A DNA stretch of 10,608 nucleotides from Pseudomonadota bacterium (lineage in GTDB: Bacteria > Pseudomonadota > Gammaproteobacteria > Acidithiobacillales > Acidithiobacillaceae), in NCBI GenBank assembly GCA_021827445.1, contig JAKAVW010000075.1, positions 1 to 10,608 of the forward strand, written 5' to 3'. Made by a program: the position numbers and the translations under genes. The stretch's first letter is position 1. The number at the start of each line of letters is the position of its first letter. The notes beneath the pieces were generated by a model, which did no database searches, was not told the origin of the DNA, and was given only the letters and a program-made list of their open reading frames with translations. Shown one piece after another: positions 6,677-10,608 of this stretch.

Positions 6677-8329
6677 TCACCCCGCACAGCAGGACAATTG
6701 CGAGACATCCCTGGTAAAAGTCTGAGCACAGAGCTTCAATCCTTCGACCATGGTCAGGTAGGGGAAGAGTTGGTCTGCAAGATCCTGTATCCGGAGGCCG
6801 CCGCGCAAGGCCAGCGCTGCCGCCTGGATGATTTCCCCACCTTCTGCGGCCAAAATCTGGGCACCCAGTAATTTGCCGGAGTGTTTGTCCGCCACCAGCT
6901 TGATGAACCCGCGCGTATCGAAATTTGCCAGTGCGCGCGGCACATTGTCGAGGTTGAGGGTGCGGCTGTCGACCGTGAATCCATGCTGCTCCGCTGCCTG
7001 CTCATCCAGTCCTACGGTGGCGACCTGCGGGTCCGTGAAGACGACAGTCGGCATAATGCGCAAATCCAGGGCCGTGTCCCCGCCCAGCATATTGATGGCC
7101 GCACGGGTGCCCCCGGCGGCCGCAACGTAGACGAATTGGGGGTGGGTGGTGCAATCACCTGCCGCATAAATATGGGGCACGCTGGTCTGCAGGTGATCGT
7201 CTACTGAAATCGCCCCCGATGTATCGGTTGTCACGCCGATCCGCCCCAGTCCCAGGTCCTGGGTATTGGGTGTGCGTCCTGTCGCCACCAGCAGGCGATC
7301 TGCGCGGAGCGTCTCCGTGCCGGTTGGTACGACGAACTGGCCTTTCCCGTAATGTACCGAGGTGGGGACCGTGTACTTGAGTAGGCGTATGCCTTCTTCC
7401 TGAAACACGGCCTCCAGCCCCGCACCCAGCGCCGGGTCCTCCTTGGATAGGAGCGTGCTGCGCGCCAGCAGGGTGACCTCGGCTCCGAGCCTGCGGAAGG
7501 CCTGCGCCAACTCCACGGCCACGACCGATCCGCCCAGCACGATGAGATGCCGCGGCAATTCCGTTGCCACCAGGGCTTCCGTCGATGTCCAGTAAGGGGT
7601 TTGCGCCAGCCCCGCTATGGCGGGGCGATGCGCATGGGCTCCGACAGCAATCAGAAAACGATCTGCATGGATGGATTGTTCGTGTCCGTCCGCAGCGCGC
7701 ACGATGAGGGTCGTGGCATCGGCGAAGCGGGCATGTCCCTGCAACAAGGTGATCTCTGGATGCGCGGTCAGCACCTTGGCGTACTTGCCCTGGCGCAGTT
7801 CGTCCACGCGATTCTGTTGCTGCTGCACCAGTGTCGCGCGATCCACGGTAGGCACCGCATGGCTCAGTCCATGGAAAGGATGGGCACGTTGCCAGTGGGC
7901 TATCTGTGCGGCACGGATCATGATCTTGGAAGGAACGCAGCCGACATTGACGCAAGTGCCGCCCAGAGTGCCGGATTCTATCATGGTGACCTGGGCGCCA
8001 TCTTCTGTGGCGCGGATGGCGGCGGCAAAGGCCGCCGATCCGGAGCCGATCACGGCGACATGCATCTTGCCATCGGATCCCTTTGCCGCAGCCATCGCCG
8101 CCGGGATGGTGGCGGTATCTGACAGAGAAACGCCGTAGCCGGCCTTGGTGACGGCGGCAGTGAGCGTCTCGGTGGACACCGTATCGGCGACCTCCACCTG
8201 AGCCACGCTTTCCGGGAATGACACCTGAGCATTGCCTACACCGGGCACCGCGCGTAGCGCCTTTTCCACCGTGACCGCGCAGTGCGTGCAGGTCATTCCG
8301 GTAATGGGTAACGTAATTCGTTTGTCCAT
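6677..8329 (-). CDS. merA: MerA, mercuric reductase
   Basis: A 550-residue flavoprotein disulfide reductase that uses NADPH to reduce Hg(II) to volatile Hg(0) in the cytoplasm. N-terminal heavy-metal domain with GMTCTHC (residues 11-17), FAD-binding VAVIGSGSAA (91-100), redox-active disulfide GGTCVNVGCVPSK (Cys126, Cys131), a second nucleotide-binding segment HLIVLGGSVVAVELA, FAD segment HIYAAGDCT, the dimerisation domain with LFPYLTMVEGLKL, and the C-terminal vicinal pair in SCCAG that delivers Hg(II) to the active site. Length and the CCAG ending match Tn501 MerA. Start: GAGGAG lies seven bases before the ATG at 8329; ATG at 8332 or 8365 are alternatives, with the latter upstream of this ribosome binding site. 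Third gene of the mer operon. The long open frame inside at 7155-7955 is a shadow. Confidence 0.97.
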   Translation of the reverse strand: MDKRITLPITGMTCTHCAVTVEKALRAVPGVGNAQVSFPESVAQVEVADTVSTETLTAAVTKAGYGVSLSDTATIPAAMAAAKGSDGKMHVAVIGSGSAAFAAAIRATEDGAQVTMIESGTLGGTCVNVGCVPSKIMIRAAQIAHWQRAHPFHGLSHAVPTVDRATLVQQQQNRVDELRQGKYAKVLTAHPEITLLQGHARFADATTLIVRAADGHEQSIHADRFLIAVGAHAHRPAIAGLAQTPYWTSTEALVATELPRHLIVLGGSVVAVELAQAFRRLGAEVTLLARSTLLSKEDPALGAGLEAVFQEEGIRLLKYTVPTSVHYGKGQFVVPTGTETLRADRLLVATGRTPNTQDLGLGRIGVTTDTSGAISVDDHLQTSVPHIYAAGDCTTHPQFVYVAAAGGTRAAINMLGGDTALDLRIMPTVVFTDPQVATVGLDEQAAEQHGFTVDSRTLNLDNVPRALANFDTRGFIKLVADKHSGKLLGAQILAAEGGEIIQAAALALRGGLRIQDLADQLFPYLTMVEGLKLCAQTFTRDVSQLSCCAG

Positions 8330-8369
8330 CATGATGCTCCTCATGGGCGAAGCGCCTGTACCCATGGTC

Positions 8370-8720
8370 TTACTGGGGCGCTATTGAGGCGGGATAGCCA
8401 ATGTGGGTGAAAGTATGCAACAAGGTGGGGACGCTGACGTCTTTCGGGTCGTATCGCACCGTGACGGTCTTGGCCATGTCATCCATCTGAATCTTTTTCA
8501 CGCCGTGCAGACGATGTAGGGCGATATAAATGGACGTATCACAGGCCTTGTCTGCGCAGGTCATGCCGGGCACCTTGAATACGGTTGTAACCAAGGTGCT
8601 TTGGGTGGCGCTGGCGGGGGCAGTTGTCGCATACGCTGGCATGACCGTGATAGCCCCCATGAGTAATGCGATGACGCACAGAGAGGGCCGGGTTTTTTGA
8701 TAAAAATCGTTTATATTCAT
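8370..8720 (-). CDS. merP: MerP-like periplasmic mercury-binding protein with CX4C motif
   Basis: A 116-residue protein: signal peptide (CVIALLMGAITVMPAYA, cleavage after Ala31), a short linker, then a ferredoxin-like heavy-metal domain (VFKVPGMTC ... IALHRLHGVKKIQMDD ... VTVRYDPKDVSVPTLLHTF ... IGYPASI). In MerP two cysteines in GMTCxxC bind Hg(II) in the periplasm and hand it to MerT. Here the motif is GMTCADKAC (Cys55 and Cys60), with four residues between the cysteines instead of two. Everything else fits MerP, including the place between merT and merA. A longer open frame reaches upstream to 9083, but it overlaps merT in another frame and the start at 8720 is marked by AGGAG nine bases upstream. 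There are 40 bases to the chosen merA start. Confidence 0.85.
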   Translation of the reverse strand: MNINDFYQKTRPSLCVIALLMGAITVMPAYATTAPASATQSTLVTTVFKVPGMTCADKACDTSIYIALHRLHGVKKIQMDDMAKTVTVRYDPKDVSVPTLLHTFTHIGYPASIAPQ

Positions 8721-8758
8721 GGATAAATCTCCTCTTATGAGTGATGAAAAGTGCCTGA

Positions 8759-9166
8759 TTACGGCATCAGCAGACGGGGCAATATATGGGGTAGTGCCAG
8801 CACGATCAGCACTACAATGGTACCAGCCCAGAGCAGGGGCGTTTTCCACCGTCCCACCGGCGCGCAGGCGCCACAGGCAGCAGCCTTCTTTTCTCGGTGG
8901 TTTTGTACGTGGGCGTAGATCAGAAAGGCCAACGCCAGAACGTCCAGATAAGGCGCATAGGGTCCGAGAACCCGCAGATTGGCCATCCACGCACCGCCAA
9001 TGCCAGCCACAATCAACAACAGCGGCAATACACAGCAGGCTGAGGCAAAAAAGCCCACCACCACAGCGACAATCAAACCCCACATACCCTTCCGCGCAGG
9101 ACCTGGTGCCTGGGGGTTTGCGGAACAGGATTTGCCTGCGTCGACATGCTCAGCCTTGACAGTCAT
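8759..9166 (-). CDS. merT: MerT, mercuric ion transport protein
   Basis: A 135-residue membrane protein with three hydrophobic helices (about 29-58, 73-88 and 110-128). Helix 1 carries the vicinal pair ASACCVLPLL (Cys44-Cys45) that takes Hg(II) from MerP, and the cytoplasmic loop between helices 2 and 3 carries ACGACAP (Cys98, Cys101), the pair that passes it on to MerA. Tn501 MerT is 116 residues; this one has a hydrophilic N-terminal extension of about 25 residues that holds another cysteine (Cys14). Start: GGAGGT six bases before ATG 9166 is much better than the in-frame ATG at 9187, which lies inside the leader. First gene after the MerR-type promoter; 38 bases to merP. Confidence 0.93.
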   Translation of the reverse strand: MTVKAEHVDAGKSCSANPQAPGPARKGMWGLIVAVVVGFFASACCVLPLLLIVAGIGGAWMANLRVLGPYAPYLDVLALAFLIYAHVQNHREKKAAACGACAPVGRWKTPLLWAGTIVVLIVLALPHILPRLLMP

Positions 9167-9189
9167 GACCCACCTCCAATCGGTCATCC

Positions 9190-9203
9190 TGGGATGATTC
9201 CCA
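9190..9203. repeat. Small hairpin in the merT leader
   Basis: TGGGA and TCCCA form a perfect five-base stem around a four-base loop in the 5' untranslated region of the mer transcript, between the predicted start of transcription and the merT ribosome binding site. A CC/GG pair could lengthen it across a bulge. No T-run follows. Confidence 0.4.
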
Positions 9204-9211
9204 CAGGAGAC

Positions 9212-9243
9212 ATCATAGACACCGTACTATAGTACGGTGTCAA
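9212..9243 (-). promoter_or_regulatory. mer promoter with MerR operator
   Basis: On the minus strand TTGACA (-35, 9243-9238) and TATGAT (-10, 9217-9212) are 20 bases apart; a shifted -10 (CTATGA) would give 19. Between and over them lies a perfect 24-bp palindrome (9218-9241) with half-site GACACCGTACTA. Its core, CCGTAC-TATA-GTACGG, directly after the -35, matches the classical mer operator (CCGTAC-N4-GTACGG in Tn501). The long spacer with a dyad is the hallmark of promoters activated by MerR through DNA untwisting. It drives merT, and through it merP, merA, merR and perhaps the thioredoxin gene. No gene is found divergent from it. Confidence 0.93.
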
Positions 9244-9292
9244 GGTCGGTTTGTGTCCTGAAATCTTCGTTCCGGAAGGGCTGCGGATTACA

Positions 9293-9306
9293 ACATGCTA
9301 GCATGT
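9293..9306. repeat. Perfect 14-bp palindrome
   Basis: ACATGCTAGCATGT reads the same on both strands and lies in the untranslated space between copZ and the mer promoter, flanked by TTA and TAA two bases and one base away. No promoter pairing is evident. It could be an operator or a relic of an insertion boundary; function unknown. Confidence 0.55.
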
Positions 9307-9319
9307 ATAACCCCAGATT

Positions 9320-9350
9320 TTGGGACAATGGTTTAGGCTTGTTGTCCCAA
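9320..9350. repeat. Perfect 9-bp inverted repeat downstream of copZ
   Basis: TTGGGACAA (9320-9328) and TTGTCCCAA (9342-9350) are perfect complements around 13 bases. It begins about 40 bases beyond the copZ stop on the minus strand, where a transcription terminator would be expected, but the sequence following on that strand (AATCTGGGG) has no T-run. It may act as a processing or stabilising hairpin, or be a protein binding site. Confidence 0.6.
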
Positions 9351-9391
9351 CATATGGGATCCGCTTCACGCCGTAGCGCGATTTGGCTTCC

Positions 9392-9595
9392 TCAGCCCCG
9401 CTCCGCCTTATAGCCTTCTTCCTCAACTGCCGTGATCAGTGCGGCAGTGTCCGCCTTACCATGCACCACGGCTTCTCCTGGCTCCAGCGTGACGTTCACT
9501 TTGTCCACGCCGGGCACGCCTTCCAGTGCCTTCGCCACGGCACGCACGCAGTGTTCGCAGGTCATGCCGGTGATTTTCAGCTTAATATTGCTCAT
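9392..9595 (-). CDS. copZ: CopZ-like heavy-metal-associated chaperone
   Basis: A 67-residue single HMA domain with the metal motif GMTCEHC (residues 10-16) and the usual babbab order (IKLKIT, AVAKALEGVPGVDKVNVTLE, GEAVVHG, ALITAVEEEGYKAE). Such proteins carry Cu(I) in the cytoplasm and deliver it to copper P-type ATPases. No signal peptide, so it is not a second MerP. Start at 9595 with AGGAG seven bases upstream. It follows the copper ATPase gene on the same strand after a 151-base gap and precedes the mer promoter, so it belongs to the copper module. Histidine after Glu in the motif is common in bacterial CopZ. Confidence 0.9.
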   Translation of the reverse strand: MSNIKLKITGMTCEHCVRAVAKALEGVPGVDKVNVTLEPGEAVVHGKADTAALITAVEEEGYKAERG

Positions 9596-9746
9596 GGGTT
9601 TTCTCCTATTGGAAATAAGAAATTATTACAAAGTGCTCGCATAAGCGTTATTCAATCGCGCACGATATCAGCCACATGCTGGAACTTGTCGCGCACCCCG
9701 ATGCCGAGCGCGGTAATTTATGGATGCTCCTTGTTGGAACGATGGC
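9596..9746 (-). other. Spacer between copA and copZ with a short orphan coding remnant
   Basis: On the minus strand 9717-9652 is open for 21 codons (ITALGIGVRDKFQHVADIVR then D and stop) and reads like real protein, but it starts directly after a stop codon and has no usual start codon. It may be the tail of a lost gene. AAGGAG at about 9734-9729 stands just before it. Closer to copZ, TTGAAT and TGTAAT about 19 bases apart could be a weak promoter for copZ; no MerR/CueR-type dyad is visible there. Confidence 0.35.
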
Positions 9747-10608
9747 TCAGGAATGAGCAGGTTCGAGCGCGGTACCCGTCACCGTGCCCGGTGTAATCGA
9801 GGGTGCGTAAGCCTTGAGCCGCTTGAGCCGCAGGCTGTTGCCGAGCACGAACACCGAGGATAGACCCATGGCCACGCCAGCCACCATCGGATTCAGATGG
9901 ATGCCGACAGGCGCGGCCACACCAGCGGCGATCGGGATCAGCAGGATGTTGTAGAAAAAGGCCCAGAACAGGTTGCCGCGGATGTTGCTCAGCGTCCGCC
10001 GCGCCGCATTCAGCGCCGTGACCACCTCGCCGAGCTGTCCACGCGTGAGCGTCACGTCCGCCGCCTCGATGGCGATGTCAGTGCCCGAGGCGAGCGCGAT
10101 GCCGACATCGGCCTGCGCCAGCGCTGGAGCGTCGTTGATGCCGTCGCCGACGAAGGCGACCCGCCGGCCCTGTTCCTGCAAGCCGGTCACGACCCTGGCT
10201 TTATCCTCGGGCAGCACCTCGGCGTGCATCTCCTCGATGCGCAGTTCCGTGGCGACCGACTGCGCGGTGGCGCGCGCATCACCGGTGACCATGACCACCT
10301 GCAGGCCGCGCTCGCGCAACGCCTGCACTACGGCGCGCGCCTCCGGTTTGATGCGATCGGCGATGGCCAGCCAGCCGAGCAGCGTTGCGTCGACAGCGAC
10401 AAACACCACCGTGCGCCCGGTGCCCTCGAGGCGCGCGGCCATCTCGGTGCCATCGCCCAGCGCCACATTTTCGCGTGCCATGAAGCGACGGGCGCCAACC
10501 CGCACCATACGGCCTTCCACCTCGCCTTCGACACCATAGCCAGCAATAGCGCGGAAATCCTTGACGGCGGGCACATTCATGCTGCGCTCTCTGGCCGCCG
10601 CAGATCGG
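9747..10608 (-). CDS. copA: Copper-exporting P1B-type ATPase, C-terminal part (5' end beyond right edge)
   Basis: The reading frame is open to the right edge of the window, so the N-terminus, the CPC helix and the DKTGT phosphorylation site lie outside. Visible are the end of the nucleotide-binding domain (AAARERSMNVPAVKDFRAIA then GYGVEGEVEG), the TGDARATAQ segment, the P-domain hinge GDGINDAPALAQADVGIAL, and the last two transmembrane helices with FYN (helix 7) and MGLSSVFVLGNSLRL (helix 8). The YN and M-SS residues are those of Cu(I)-transporting P1B-1 ATPases, which use ATP to expel Cu(I) from the cytoplasm. An in-frame ATG at 10580 is internal, because homologous sequence continues upstream of it. 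Followed by copZ. Codons are strongly G/C-ended. Confidence 0.93.
   Translation of the reverse strand, partial: RSAAARERSMNVPAVKDFRAIAGYGVEGEVEGRMVRVGARRFMARENVALGDGTEMAARLEGTGRTVVFVAVDATLLGWLAIADRIKPEARAVVQALRERGLQVVMVTGDARATAQSVATELRIEEMHAEVLPEDKARVVTGLQEQGRRVAFVGDGINDAPALAQADVGIALASGTDIAIEAADVTLTRGQLGEVVTALNAARRTLSNIRGNLFWAFFYNILLIPIAAGVAAPVGIHLNPMVAGVAMGLSSVFVLGNSLRLKRLKAYAPSITPGTVTGTALEPAHS

Noticed and set aside
7155..7955. A 266-codon minus-strand open frame inside merA
   Set aside because: Arg/Pro/Gly-rich frame shadow of merA with no domain and an obviously real gene in the other frame.
8721..9083. Upstream extension of the merP reading frame to 237 codons
   Set aside because: It overlaps merT in another frame, reads as low-sense protein, and a good ribosome binding site and signal peptide mark the start at 8720.
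9320..9350. Inverted repeat taken as a rho-independent terminator for copZ
   Set aside because: The expected T-run is missing on the minus strand, so it is listed as a repeat only.
9293..9350. Terminal inverted repeats of an insertion sequence
   Set aside because: No transposase gene, target duplication or partner repeat was seen in the window.

Overview
The window reads as a chromosomal accessory region of a proteobacterium. The mix of a mercury/copper resistance block, a TDT-family (possibly sulfite-exporting) transporter and cyclic-di-GMP type genes suggests an acidophilic sulfur or iron oxidiser such as Acidithiobacillus. That assignment is inference from gene content, not from a marker gene. 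No rRNA, tRNA, CRISPR array or intact mobile element was seen.

Left part (1-3360): a PAS-GAF sensory protein on the minus strand runs off the left edge. It is followed by about 900 bases without an intact gene, which hold a compound hairpin (1168-1207) and a decayed gene resembling a sigma-70 family factor (about 1219-1619). Next comes a divergent pair: wrbA (minus; flavodoxin-like NAD(P)H:quinone oxidoreductase) and an HxlR-family regulator (plus). A likely wrbA terminator lies at 1617-1670 and a small dyad sits in the shared promoter region. After the pair lies a GGDEF (diguanylate cyclase) domain broken by several frameshifts.

Middle part (3361-5580): a LysR-type regulator (minus) is divergent from a ten-helix TDT/SLAC1-type transporter (plus). 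A dyad sits in the intergenic region, the usual arrangement of a LysR protein and its target.

Right part (5628-10608): all genes are on the minus strand. Read in the direction of transcription they are a copper P1B-ATPase (5' end outside the window), copZ, a strong MerR-type promoter with a perfect 24-bp palindrome, merT, merP, merA, merR and a periplasmic TlpA/ResA-like thioredoxin. MerP and MerT would capture and import Hg(II), MerA would reduce it to Hg(0), and MerR would act on the palindrome between the -35 and -10 boxes. merR lies at the far end of the operon instead of being divergent from it, so it would be induced by its own activity. The copper pump and CopZ chaperone form a neighbouring copper module.

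The points most worth a second look are the unusual MerP metal motif (CX4C instead of CXXC), the distal merR followed by a thioredoxin, two perfect dyads of unknown role between copZ and the mer promoter, and the two decayed regulatory genes. I do not see a convincing wholly new system; the genes belong to known families in a somewhat unusual arrangement.
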